Source of the DNA: Gammaproteobacteria bacterium | GTDB lineage: Bacteria; Pseudomonadota; Gammaproteobacteria; UBA6429; Thiohalophilaceae | Reading direction: 5' to 3' | Assembly (NCBI GenBank): GCA_013152045.1 | Contig: JAADGZ010000001.1 | Coordinates: 1-12,725, forward strand | DNA: 12,725 nt | Shown here: positions 6,351 through 12,725 of the stretch, one piece after another | Layout: each line of letters begins with the position of its first letter | How positions within the stretch are numbered: the first letter of the stretch is position 1 | The notes under the pieces: model-generated | Told to the model about the DNA's origin: nothing | The model's database searches: none | Seen by the model: the letters and a program-made list of their open reading frames with translations, nothing else | Made by a program: the position numbers and the translations under genes

Positions 6351-7949
6351 ATGCAGTCAGACATCATTGCCATTGCTATCGCCTATGTTTTTGGACTGGC
6401 TGCGCGTCTTGTCGGTCTGCCGCCGCTGGTGGGGTATCTGCTTGCGGGTTTTGGGCTGTATGCCAGTGGTGGCCAACTGACGCCCACCCTGAAAGAATTT
6501 TCCGAAATAGGCGTTACCCTGTTGTTATTCAGTATTGGCCTCAAGTTGCGGCTTAGTAGTTTGCTGATGCCGCAGATCTGGGCGGTGGCGTCACTGCATA
6601 TGTTGGCCTCGGTCGTGGCAATATCGGCTTTTATCTTCATCGTCGGCTTTGCGGGGATCACTCTGTTCAGTCATCTCGACCCGTTGATGTTTGCCTTGCT
6701 GGCCTTTGCCCTGAGCTTTTCAAGTACGGTGTTCGCGGTCAAAATACTGGAAGAAAAGGGCGAAATGAATTCGCTCTATGGTCGTATCTCCATTGGTATT
6801 CTCATAGTACAAGATATCGCCGCAGTTATTTTTCTGGTGTTTTCTACTGGCAAGCTACCCTCTGTCTGGGCGCTAAGCTTAGTCATGCTGATTCCTTTGC
6901 GGCGGTTGTTGTACCGACTGCTGGAACGATCCGGGCATGGAGAGTTGCTGATTCTGTTTGGCTTAAGCCTGGCTTTGGGCGGTGCACAGTTGTTTGAGCT
7001 GTTTAGCATCAAAGGCGATCTGGGGGCCTTGATTCTGGGGGTGATGCTTGCAAATCATGTCCGTGCACCTGAACTGGCGCGGCAGTTATTAGGTTTCAAG
7101 GATTTATTCCTAGTCGGGTTTTTTCTTTCTATTGGCTTGTCCGGGCCGCTTAGCTGGAATGCTGTGGCCATTAGTCTGTTGCTATTGTTGCTCGTGCCAT
7201 TTAAAACAGTGCTATTTTTCGGCCTCTTTAGCCGGTTCCAGTTACGTGCGCGAACCTCGTTGTTGGCCTCGCTGAGCCTGGCTAACTATAGCGAATTCGG
7301 TTTGATTGTCGTTGCTATTAGCGTCAGTAACGGCTGGCTCGGCAGTGAATGGTTAATTATTACGGCGATTGCTCTTTCATTGTCGTTTATTGTCGCGGCA
7401 CCGCTAAATGGTGCAACCTCGCACCTCTATGCACGCCTGTGCATATTCTTGTCACGTTTTGAAACCGCCCAGCGTATTAGCGAAGAAGAGGATATTAATC
7501 CGGGCGACACTGGGGTGATCATCTTTGGTATGGGACGTGTTGGCAGCGGCACCTATGATGCCATGCGTAAGCGCATGGGCGAACAGGTACTGGGGGTGGA
7601 TATTGATGAGGATATTGTCAAAAAGCTGAAGGCCAGTGGTCGGCGTGTAATCCGTGGCAGTGCGACCGATCCGGATTTCTGGAATCGTATTTGCCTGGAT
7701 TTTGAGCGTGTCAGCCTGATTCTTCTGGCTATGCCCAATGCACAGGAAAACCTGCGTGCGGCACAGCAGTTAAAAGATACAGGTTATACCGGTAAGATTG
7801 CTGCGGTTGCCAAGTATACGGATGAAATTGAAGCACTGCAGCGGGCGGGGGTGCACGCCGCGTTTAATCTTTATGCCGAGGCCGGCGCCGGGTTTGCCGA
7901 CCATGTCTGTCATGAATTGTTGTCAGAACCTGCACCGCCCGTGACTTAA
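6351..7949 (+). CDS. Kef-type cation/proton antiporter (CPA2) with RCK/TrkA-N domain
   Basis: 532 aa. The first 370 residues or so form the Na+/H+ exchanger-type membrane domain of the CPA2 family, beginning with the first helix and RLVGLPPLVGYLLAGFGL. The Q154-D155 pair in GILIVQDIAAVIF is the conserved ion-translocation region of KefB/KefC-like transporters. From about 387 a Rossmann TrkA-N domain follows: GMGRVG at 393-398 binds the dinucleotide, and an acidic strand end (VLGVDID) contacts the ribose, favouring NAD(H). There is no TrkA-C domain after it, so the protein is shorter than KefB/C (about 600 aa). Potassium efflux or pH control in the inner membrane is likely. CAGGA lies 8 nt before ATG. 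No kefG/kefF-like ancillary gene is adjacent. It converges on the DoxX gene with a 15-bp gap. Confidence 0.88.
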   Translation: MQSDIIAIAIAYVFGLAARLVGLPPLVGYLLAGFGLYASGGQLTPTLKEFSEIGVTLLLFSIGLKLRLSSLLMPQIWAVASLHMLASVVAISAFIFIVGFAGITLFSHLDPLMFALLAFALSFSSTVFAVKILEEKGEMNSLYGRISIGILIVQDIAAVIFLVFSTGKLPSVWALSLVMLIPLRRLLYRLLERSGHGELLILFGLSLALGGAQLFELFSIKGDLGALILGVMLANHVRAPELARQLLGFKDLFLVGFFLSIGLSGPLSWNAVAISLLLLLLVPFKTVLFFGLFSRFQLRARTSLLASLSLANYSEFGLIVVAISVSNGWLGSEWLIITAIALSLSFIVAAPLNGATSHLYARLCIFLSRFETAQRISEEEDINPGDTGVIIFGMGRVGSGTYDAMRKRMGEQVLGVDIDEDIVKKLKASGRRVIRGSATDPDFWNRICLDFERVSLILLAMPNAQENLRAAQQLKDTGYTGKIAAVAKYTDEIEALQRAGVHAAFNLYAEAGAGFADHVCHELLSEPAPPVT

Positions 7950-7964
7950 TCCCTTCAGTCTGTT

Positions 7965-8450
7965 TTATGCATTGGTTGCAAAATATTTTTTACAAATCAA
8001 ATGATCCAGCGATAGCTTGCCGGGGCCATACAAGCTGAGCATCAATAACGCCATTCCCCAGAGCATGTGCTGACTAAGTCCCAGTGGGCTGATGTCAGGA
8101 TAGGATGTGGCGGCAACAATATTGAAGACGAACAGTGCCAGGGCAGAATAGCGACCGCCAAGGCCGATGACCAGCAAGACGGGTAATACCAGCTCGGCTG
8201 CGGTGCCCATGTAGGCTGCCACAGTAGGTGAGAGCAGCGGTACACTGTACTCATATTCAAATAGCATAATAGTGGTATCAAAACTCTGGATTTTAGTGAG
8301 TCCTGATTTGAAGAACGCGTTGGCGACCCAAAGTTTCAGTGCCAGTTCAATCAGCGGTGTTATGACAGACAGAATACGGCCATACAGGGCATCGAGTGCA
8401 AAGAGTTTTTGGATCAGGGGAGATTTTATTATGCTATCAAAATTAGCCAT
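7965..8450 (-). CDS. DoxX family membrane protein
   Basis: 161 aa with four hydrophobic segments: about 28-45, the segment holding VAAYMGTAAELVLPVLLVIG, ALALFVFNIVAATSY, and MLWGMALLMLSLYG. The pattern of a first helix ending in AFFKSGLTKIQSF is typical of DoxX. The family covers small quinol-interacting or sulfur/redox-linked membrane proteins, and DoxX proteins commonly accompany bufferin-type (DUF2282/DUF692) gene clusters; their role there is not established. It lies downstream of a bufferin-like precursor gene on the same strand, across a 204-bp gap with two large hairpins. AAGGA stands 9 nt before ATG, so translation is well supported. Transcription may come by readthrough from the precursor promoter or from its own weak AT-rich promoter near 8461-8490. 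Note ACCC/GGGT inverted arms at 8470-8484. Confidence 0.85.
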   Translation of the reverse strand: MANFDSIIKSPLIQKLFALDALYGRILSVITPLIELALKLWVANAFFKSGLTKIQSFDTTIMLFEYEYSVPLLSPTVAAYMGTAAELVLPVLLVIGLGGRYSALALFVFNIVAATSYPDISPLGLSQHMLWGMALLMLSLYGPGKLSLDHLICKKYFATNA

Positions 8451-8507
8451 TGGAATTCCTTAATTTTAAACCCTGAAAACGGGTAAAAAGAACCGCTCTG
8501 GCAAAAC

Positions 8508-8554
8508 ATAAGGCAGCGGGGCTTGCTATAAAATAGCCTGTCCCGCTGCCTTAT
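8508..8554 (-). terminator. Long GC-rich hairpin, probable terminator after the bufferin-like gene
   Basis: ATAAGGCAGCGGG (8508-8520) pairs perfectly with CCCGCTGCCTTAT (8542-8554). Two further pairs (one G-U) extend the stem, and after a 2x2 internal loop GCTAT/ATAGC (8525-8529, 8533-8537) closes an AAA loop: 20 pairs in all. Read on the minus strand, the stem is followed by a T-rich stretch (TTATGTTTTG), fitting an intrinsic terminator or attenuator between the bufferin-like gene and the DoxX gene. Confidence 0.6.
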
Positions 8555-8571
8555 CCAGTAAACGATAGCTT

Positions 8572-8628
8572 AGTACCTTAGAAATAATTTTCTGCGCATT
8601 TTGCAGAAAATTATTTCGTGAAGGTACT
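8572..8628. repeat. 57-nt near-perfect palindrome (23-bp hairpin) after the bufferin-like gene
   Basis: AGTACCTT (8572-8579) pairs with AAGGTACT (8621-8628). After a small bulge (A opposite GTG), GAAATAATTTTCTGC (8581-8595) pairs perfectly with GCAGAAAATTATTTC (8603-8617), leaving a 7-nt loop. It begins 27 nt after the stop of the bufferin-like gene on the transcribed strand. It could be an mRNA-stabilising 3' structure or a small palindromic mobile-type repeat; it has no T-run that would make it a classical terminator. Confidence 0.6.
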
Positions 8629-8654
8629 TATCTTGTGGTTTATCCTGGTTACAT

Positions 8655-8906
8655 TTATTTAGCTTTGGTTTTGCCACCAGCAATTTTTTTGCAGACGCCT
8701 TTGGGGACATAAACCCAGTCGGTAGCCGCTCTGTCTTTAGATGCTTGTCCAGCACAGGCATGGCCGCTGCTACCGCAGTCATTCATGCCGGCTTTAACTA
8801 TACCGTAACATTTTTCCATGCCGGGCTTGCCGGCAAAGGCTGCCGTTGCACTAGTCATAAGACCAAGAGCTAGCACGCCACTCAGCAGGGTTTTCATGTT
8901 TTTCAT
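8655..8906 (-). CDS. Bufferin-like precursor (DUF2282/BufA1 family), secreted four-Cys peptide
   Basis: 83 aa. A signal peptide covers residues 1-26 (two Lys, hydrophobic stretch LLSGVLALGLM, cleavage probably after AFA). The mature part of about 57 residues has C33, C44, C51 and C72 in the contexts MEKCYGIVKAGMNDC, GHACAGQ and VPKGVCKKI, the DUF2282 signature. In bufferins, DUF2282 precursors are modified on cysteines by an MNIO (DUF692) enzyme with a DUF2063 partner and bind copper in the periplasm. Neither enzyme is encoded in this window, so modification here is unproven. The start at 8906 is chosen because GGAG lies 6 nt upstream; ATG 8918 in frame has no ribosome site and contains that GGAG. 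A promoter lies at 8977-9006, and large hairpins and a DoxX gene follow. The tail is Lys-rich (KKIAGGKTKAK). Confidence 0.85.
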   Translation of the reverse strand: MKNMKTLLSGVLALGLMTSATAAFAGKPGMEKCYGIVKAGMNDCGSSGHACAGQASKDRAATDWVYVPKGVCKKIAGGKTKAK

Positions 8907-8976
8907 TATGTTCTCCATATTATGGGGGTTAACTGTTTATTTATTATCCGTATCGCATTGAATGACGGAATATGCT

Positions 8977-9006
8977 GATATAACTAGACTTGATTCTGCT
9001 TGTCAA
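8977..9006 (-). promoter_or_regulatory. Predicted promoter of the bufferin-like gene
   Basis: The minus strand has a perfect TTGACA (9006-9001). At 17 nt spacing it is followed by TTATAT, and at 18 nt by TATATC. A start near 8970 would give a leader of about 65 nt. The perfect -35 argues for housekeeping sigma; I found no convincing ECF-type motif of the kind reported for Caulobacter bufferin operons. Confidence 0.5.
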
Positions 9007-9034
9007 TCTTTCAGTCCGCAAAAATGTATTCACC

Positions 9035-9054
9035 CGGATAAAAGGGGATATCCG
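9035..9054 (-). terminator. Weak candidate terminator after yjbQ
   Basis: CGGATA (9035-9040) and TATCCG (9049-9054) form a 6-bp stem just after the yjbQ stop. A T-run appears on the minus strand only about 9 nt after the stem (ATTTTTG), so intrinsic termination is doubtful. Confidence 0.25.
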
Positions 9055-9060
9055 TCTCGC

Positions 9061-9471
9061 TTATCCCTTGATAATGGTCAGGGTGATCCGGCGTTGTTGT
9101 GGCTGTAGCCGATGTTCCCACAAGTATAAGCTTTGCCATGTGCCCAGTGCTGGACGCGCATCAGTGATCGGGATACTAATACTTGCCTGGGTGAGAACGC
9201 TGCGTATATGCGCGGGCATATCATCTTCACCTTCGTTGACATGGGTAAACATGGGATCCCCATCGGGAACCAGTTTGCCCATGAAGGTTTCCAGATCGTG
9301 ACGAACATCCGCATCGGCATTCTCGCACAGGATCAGGGAGGCGCTGGTGTGATGTACGAAACAGTGACAGAGTCCGTAGTCGATTCCGGATTCTCGCACA
9401 CAACGGGCCAGATCGGCGCTAAGGTCATAGGTACCGCGCCCGCGGGTCTGAATGTTCAGTATTTTTTGCAT
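9061..9471 (-). CDS. yjbQ: YjbQ family protein (UPF0047, secondary thiamine-phosphate synthase-type)
   Basis: 136 aa from ATG 9471, the usual length. Family signatures are present in order: CHCFVHHTSASLILCENAD, then VRHDLETFMGKLVPDG, EGEDDMPAHIRS, ALGTWQSLYLWEHR and the C-terminal RRITLTIIKG. YjbQ proteins form trimers and have weak thiamine phosphate synthase activity; their physiological role is unsettled. The family normally begins a few residues before the first beta strand, which fits MQKILNIQTRGRG. However, the ribosome site there is poor, whereas GTG 9519, in frame 16 codons upstream, has AGAGG at good spacing, so the N-terminus may be longer (RQASHRQKQKYNGKT). It is divergent from the HMA-like gene at 9587. 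It lies upstream of the bufferin-like gene on the same strand, but that gene has its own promoter. Confidence 0.85.
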   Translation of the reverse strand: MQKILNIQTRGRGTYDLSADLARCVRESGIDYGLCHCFVHHTSASLILCENADADVRHDLETFMGKLVPDGDPMFTHVNEGEDDMPAHIRSVLTQASISIPITDARPALGTWQSLYLWEHRLQPQQRRITLTIIKG

Positions 9472-9586
9472 AGTCTTGCCGTTATATTTTTGTTTCTGCC
9501 GATGGCTGGCTTGACGCACCAATCTTCCTCTTCTATATCCATACCAGGAGCCGGTTAACGGCGCGACCTTCTTTTTGGAGGGACAT

Positions 9587-9808
9587 ATGAATATGGTGCA
9601 AGTTTATATTTCAGAAACATTGAATGCCAATCGTCTACGGGATGTAAAAGATATGATGCTGAGTATGCCGCATGTACACAATGTTGAATTCAACGCTAAA
9701 CTTCCTCATGACATGCTAGTCGAGTTTGATGCCAACCACAATGTGCCGATTTCAATTGTTGAAAAATTCGAACACGAAGGTCTTCATCTGGATATTATTT
9801 CAGCCTGA
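9587..9808 (+). CDS. Small protein with HMA-like fold pattern but no CxxC
   Basis: 73 aa. ATG 9587 is chosen because GGAGG at 9577-9581 sits 5 nt upstream. The protein shows a beta-alpha-beta-beta-alpha-beta pattern: VQVYISE, helix NRLRDVKDMMLSM, then HVHNVEFNAK, DMLVEFDANHNVPISIVEKF and a last strand LHLDIIS. This follows heavy-metal-associated domains (VxxVxFN...VxFD...I...E..G), but the metal-binding CxxC of the first loop is replaced by ETLNAN and the protein has no cysteine at all. His residues are plentiful (six). It could be a divergent HMA, or another ferredoxin-like domain such as an ACT-type or regulatory fold. It stands alone, divergent from yjbQ and convergent with the patatin gene. 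Function unknown. Confidence 0.7.
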   Translation: MNMVQVYISETLNANRLRDVKDMMLSMPHVHNVEFNAKLPHDMLVEFDANHNVPISIVEKFEHEGLHLDIISA

Positions 9809-9831
9809 CAAGATCGTTTGCCTTTCTGTTT

Positions 9832-10983
9832 TTAACTTGGTGCTGACAGAAGTTTTATGATGTCCGCTGACTTGGCTATGCTGTCCTGGTAGCCAAGCTC
9901 AATCAAGGCCTGACAATAACCTTTTTCGAACAGTAGATAACTGGCCAACCCGGAGCTATTACGACTATAAGCGCCAATGCTTTTCAATAGAAAACGCAGG
10001 CTGGTGGGTAGTTCATGCAGGTATTCCAATGCCAGTTCACCCAGGTTGCGGCTGGGTGAGATAACCAGTACATCGACCTTGCGCAGTTCAATGCCGTGCT
10101 GGATACGTTTTTCCTCAGGAATGATTTCAATAGTTTTGTTGATGCGCTGGAGGCGCTCAATATCGGCCGAGAGGCTGTCAAGGAAAATACTGTCCAGCGC
10201 ATGACCGGCAACCTGGGCAATGCTGGGTTGTTGCAGGTAGCGGTGGCGAGGTAGGCCCGGCAGAATTTCCTGACGATTACCAATAATCAGTATTTTGTCG
10301 GCACCCAGATGCAGGGCCGGACTAATCGGGGCAATCTGGCGCATGGAGCCATCACCAAAAAATTCCCGGTTAAGGTGCACCGGGGCGAAAATAAAGGGGA
10401 TAGCCGAGGAAGCCATCAGGTGGGTAACGGTAATTTTGGCGCGTGCGCCAATGCGGCGTGAACGGGACCAGGGTTGTTGAGAAGCATCGGCATGAAAAAA
10501 AGAAACCGACTGCTGGCTGCTGTAACCCGAGGCCGTGATGGAAAGGGCGTGCAGATAACCCTGGTCGATCGAATACTGGATATCCTTGCTATGGATATAC
10601 TGTTTTAGCAATTTTTCCAGTGGGCTTCGGTCGAGCAGATAGAGAGAACCGTGACGTTTATTCAGACCGGCAGAAAACATCGCTAAAAACCAGTTGGCGC
10701 TGGTTTTAAACAAGCTCCAGCTGTCTGTTTTAAAAACATGCTGAGCATGAAAGTTTGACCATATATTATGAATGCGCTGGACTGATTTATTGAAGTTATA
10801 GGCATGGGTGGCCAACGCAGCCGCGTTGATAGCGCCTGCCGACGTGCCACAGACAATGTCAAAAGGGTTATGTGCATCATCAGGCAGCATTTCAGCAATA
10901 GCCCTGAGCACCCCTACCTGATAAGCTGCGCGCGCACCGCCGCCGGAGAGAACGATGCTGGTTTTTAATTTTTGTTCATTCAT
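9832..10983 (-). CDS. Patatin-like phospholipase family protein
   Basis: 383 aa. The patatin Ser-Asp dyad is complete: the oxyanion-hole glycine-rich motif SGGGARAAY (residues 13-21), nucleophile elbow GTSAG with S48, and DGS with catalytic D211. The expected product is a lipid acyl hydrolase acting on membrane lipids or acyl esters. No signal peptide is visible (MNEQKLKTSIVLSGGG), so it is cytoplasmic or membrane-peripheral. The C-terminal 150 residues or so (from about 230) form an extension common in proteobacterial homologues, with no recognisable extra domain. The start lacks a Shine-Dalgarno, but the motif at residue 13 fixes it within a few codons. A -10-like TATACT lies on the minus strand at 11025-11020, with a poor -35. 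It is divergent from ppx. Confidence 0.9.
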   Translation of the reverse strand: MNEQKLKTSIVLSGGGARAAYQVGVLRAIAEMLPDDAHNPFDIVCGTSAGAINAAALATHAYNFNKSVQRIHNIWSNFHAQHVFKTDSWSLFKTSANWFLAMFSAGLNKRHGSLYLLDRSPLEKLLKQYIHSKDIQYSIDQGYLHALSITASGYSSQQSVSFFHADASQQPWSRSRRIGARAKITVTHLMASSAIPFIFAPVHLNREFFGDGSMRQIAPISPALHLGADKILIIGNRQEILPGLPRHRYLQQPSIAQVAGHALDSIFLDSLSADIERLQRINKTIEIIPEEKRIQHGIELRKVDVLVISPSRNLGELALEYLHELPTSLRFLLKSIGAYSRNSSGLASYLLFEKGYCQALIELGYQDSIAKSADIIKLLSAPS

Positions 10984-11059
10984 TATGATCTAAAGCAGCT
11001 TGCCCCGGGTTTGGGAATAAGTATAGTTCAGAAACAGTTGCCTTTTTCGGATCGTCTGT

Positions 11060-11088
11060 TTGTTTATTTTGGCATAGTGCAATATAGT
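11060..11088 (+). promoter_or_regulatory. Predicted promoter of ppx
   Basis: TTGTTT (11060-11065) and TATAGT (11083-11088) are spaced by exactly 17 nt. The -10 matches consensus at 5/6; the -35 only at TTG. A start near 11095 leaves a leader of about 42 nt before the TTG codon. No pho box is recognised. Confidence 0.45.
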
Positions 11089-11137
11089 TATAGCGTTAGC
11101 TCTCAGCTTTATGGGATCTATAATCGGGAGTTATTTC

Positions 11138-12634
11138 TTGTCTGACAGCATTGCCGCGATCGATCTGGGTTCCAACAGTTTTCACCTGCTGGTTGCCCGG
11201 CCCATGAATCAAGGTATACAGGTGATTGATCAGGACAAGGAAATGGTGTGTCTGGCTGCTGGACTGCAAGCGGACAGAACTCTTGATAGCGAAACAAAAG
11301 AACGCGCACTGGAATGCCTGTCCCGCTTTGGCCAGCGTATACGTCATATCAGCCCAAGCGCCATTCGAATCGTTGGCACCAATACCTTGCGTGCTGCACG
11401 AAAAAGCAAAAAATTCATCAAACAGGCGCAACTGCTATTAGGCCATGAGATCGAGATCATCTCCGGCATTGAAGAAGCGCGCCTGATCTATCTGGGGGTG
11501 GCGCACAGCATTGCCAGCGACAAAGGTCGGCGCATGGTAGTGGACATCGGTGGCGGCAGCACCGAGATCATCGTGGGTGAACGCTTTGAACCCCTGCGCA
11601 TGGAAAGCCTGTATATGGGCTGCGTGAGCATGACCCGGCGTTATTTTTCTGATGGGACTGTTAGTGCCAGACAAGTTGCTCAGGCGCGGCTCGCCGCCCT
11701 GCTGGAACTGGAACCGCATATTAAATCATTTCGCAAACTGGATTGGGCACAGAGCATCGGCGCATCCGGTACTGCTCGGGCAGTGGAGTCAGTGGCGCGC
11801 GCTAATGGCTGGGCTAACGGTGATATTACCGCCGAGGCGCTGAGCAATATTATTCAAAGTTATATTAATGCAGGCAGCCTGGATGCAACCAAACTAGCGG
11901 GGCTAAAAGCGGAACGTTCACCGGTTTTTCTGGGTGGAGCAATTATTCTTGCGGCAGTGATAGAAGTTTTTGATATTCAGTCGATGATGGTCTCCAGTGG
12001 TGCGTTACGGGAAGGCCTGCTCTATGATCTGATCGGTCGCAGCCAGAAAGAGAGTACCCGTCAGCAGGCGGTAGTTGATTTGCTGATGCGTTGCAGGTTG
12101 AATAAAACGCATGCCGATCGAGTTGAAAAAACCGCCATCGCCTTATGGAACCAGGTGGCGGCAGATAATTCCTTGGGCGACAGTGACAGTCAAAAAATGT
12201 TGGGCTGGGCCGCCTGCCTGCATGAACTAGGCTTAAGCATCGCCCATAGTCAGCATCACAAACACGCGGGTTATTTTCTTCGCCATGCTGATCTTTCTGG
12301 TTTTTCCTGGCAGGAACAGCAGGTGCTGGCAGCCATCGTACAGGCTCACCGGCGTAGTTTTCCGCAAGATCTATTTGATCGCCTGCCCCGAGTCTGGCGT
12401 CAAAAGGCGATACAACTGGCCCTGCTTTTGCGACTGGCGGTGATTCTGCATCGTAGTCGCAGCAGCGCAAGCGTACCCATACCGGCCTGTCAGTTGAGCG
12501 AAAAAAGTATCAGCCTGACATTTTCAAACAAATGGTTGCAACAACATCCCCTGAGCCTGGCCGACTTTGAAGAAGAAGCCCGGCGACTGGCTAAGCGGGG
12601 TATCGAGTTCAGCTTTAAATCAAAAGATCGCTGA
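11138..12634 (+). CDS. ppx: Exopolyphosphatase (Ppx/GppA family)
   Basis: 498 aa from TTG 11138. Ppx removes terminal phosphates from long-chain polyphosphate; GppA paralogues also cleave pppGpp. The N-terminal actin-like ATPase fold shows AIDLGSNSFHLLVA (D9 to S14), SGIEEAR with the likely catalytic E112, DIGGGSTE (136-143) and the MGCVSM and GASGTA segments. The C-terminal HD-like domain shows WAACLHELGL and HSQHHKHAGYFL. Length and these features match E. coli Ppx better than short Ppx1 forms. The TTG start is preferred because GGGAG lies 7 nt upstream. The in-frame ATG at 11111 has no ribosome site and would add nine residues lacking family similarity. No ppk is visible in the window. It is divergent from the patatin gene. 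Confidence 0.92.
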   Translation: MSDSIAAIDLGSNSFHLLVARPMNQGIQVIDQDKEMVCLAAGLQADRTLDSETKERALECLSRFGQRIRHISPSAIRIVGTNTLRAARKSKKFIKQAQLLLGHEIEIISGIEEARLIYLGVAHSIASDKGRRMVVDIGGGSTEIIVGERFEPLRMESLYMGCVSMTRRYFSDGTVSARQVAQARLAALLELEPHIKSFRKLDWAQSIGASGTARAVESVARANGWANGDITAEALSNIIQSYINAGSLDATKLAGLKAERSPVFLGGAIILAAVIEVFDIQSMMVSSGALREGLLYDLIGRSQKESTRQQAVVDLLMRCRLNKTHADRVEKTAIALWNQVAADNSLGDSDSQKMLGWAACLHELGLSIAHSQHHKHAGYFLRHADLSGFSWQEQQVLAAIVQAHRRSFPQDLFDRLPRVWRQKAIQLALLLRLAVILHRSRSSASVPIPACQLSEKSISLTFSNKWLQQHPLSLADFEEEARRLAKRGIEFSFKSKDR

Positions 12635-12724
12635 TTAATTTTGTTCGCCATGAACGCCCTCATCAGGGGGGCAGTCATGGCGCATGTAAAACTGGGGGAA
12701 CTTCCTGACAGTCTCGCTGGATGA
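12635..12724 (-). CDS. Possible C-terminal tail of a gene entering from the right edge
   Basis: A minus-strand frame is open from the window edge to a TAA at 12637-12635, immediately after the ppx stop. It would encode 29 residues ending FYMRHDCPPDEGVHGEQN. The convergent layout without overlap is plausible, but 29 codons are too few to prove coding and the sequence matches no family I recognise. A second minus frame also stays open here and runs on into ppx. Confidence 0.25.
   Translation of the reverse strand, partial: SSSETVRKFPQFYMRHDCPPDEGVHGEQN
12646..12682. terminator. Hairpin downstream of ppx
   Basis: CGCCATGA (12646-12653) pairs with TCATGGCG (12675-12682). After a 2x2 mismatch, GCCCTC (12656-12661) pairs with GGGGGC (12667-12672), with one G-U, around a 5-nt loop. 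This makes 14 pairs starting 11 nt after the ppx stop. No T-run follows on either strand, so it is a terminator-like or 3'-protecting structure of uncertain kind. Confidence 0.4.
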
Positions 12725-12725
12725 G

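Noticed and set aside
8451..8654. Possible remnant of a deleted MNIO or DUF2063 gene
   Set aside because: The gap is taken up by two hairpins and short AT-rich spacers. I see no coding fragment resembling either family.
8570..8782. 70-codon minus-strand frame
   Set aside because: It overlaps the bufferin-like gene in another frame and runs into the hairpin region. It lacks a ribosome site.
9133..9558. 141-codon plus-strand frame
   Set aside because: It is antisense to yjbQ and shows no family pattern.
1..12725. CRISPR array, tRNA, rRNA, insertion sequence or phage genes
   Set aside because: No regularly spaced direct repeats, cloverleaf-like segments, transposase motifs or phage proteins were seen on either strand.

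Overview
The window looks like chromosomal DNA from a gammaproteobacterium. The best evidence is the close resemblance of rapA (N-terminal end only), slyD, ppx and yjbQ to their gammaproteobacterial counterparts, with moderate GC and compact, mixed-strand gene order. Genus cannot be settled from the sequence. Sulfur oxidisers of the Chromatiales/Thiotrichales type are a guess, based on small conserved proteins that I recall from such genomes. I see no rRNA, tRNA, CRISPR array, insertion sequence or phage gene.

Layout. 1-544 (-) is the start of rapA, an RNA polymerase recycling ATPase, cut by the window edge just before its Walker A lysine. 636-1040 (+) is a gamma-glutamylcyclotransferase-like protein, divergent from rapA. 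1115-2867 (-) is a probable operon: a DUF1624 membrane acyltransferase-like protein, a TatD-associated-type radical SAM enzyme 9 bp downstream, and a small conserved protein of unknown function. 3006-4841 (+) is a complete ABC exporter half-transporter. It converges on slyD (4997-5479, -) across a short spacer packed with inverted repeats and one apparently dispersed repeat. 5669-6162 (+) is a two-gene unit with strong ribosome binding sites: an unknown 74-aa protein and an FmdB-like protein that has lost its zinc knuckles. A second dispersed palindrome follows it. 6351-7949 (+) is a Kef-type cation/proton antiporter with an NAD-binding RCK domain.

7965-9006 (-) is the most interesting part. 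It holds a bufferin-like (DUF2282) secreted four-cysteine peptide with its own promoter, two very long consecutive hairpins, and then a DoxX membrane protein. In described bufferin loci the precursor sits beside an MNIO (DUF692) modifying enzyme and a DUF2063 partner, with DoxX often nearby. Here both enzyme genes are absent, so this is either an orphan precursor modified in trans or a different use of the peptide.

The right end holds yjbQ (9061-9471, -), a 73-aa protein with an HMA-like fold pattern but no CxxC (9587-9808, +), a patatin-like phospholipase (9832-10983, -) and exopolyphosphatase ppx (11138-12634, +, probable TTG start). The last 90 bases contain an open minus-strand frame that could be the tail of another gene. 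Metal handling recurs (SlyD, bufferin-like peptide, HMA-like protein), but nothing links these genes into one operon. The intergenic gaps are all under 300 bases.
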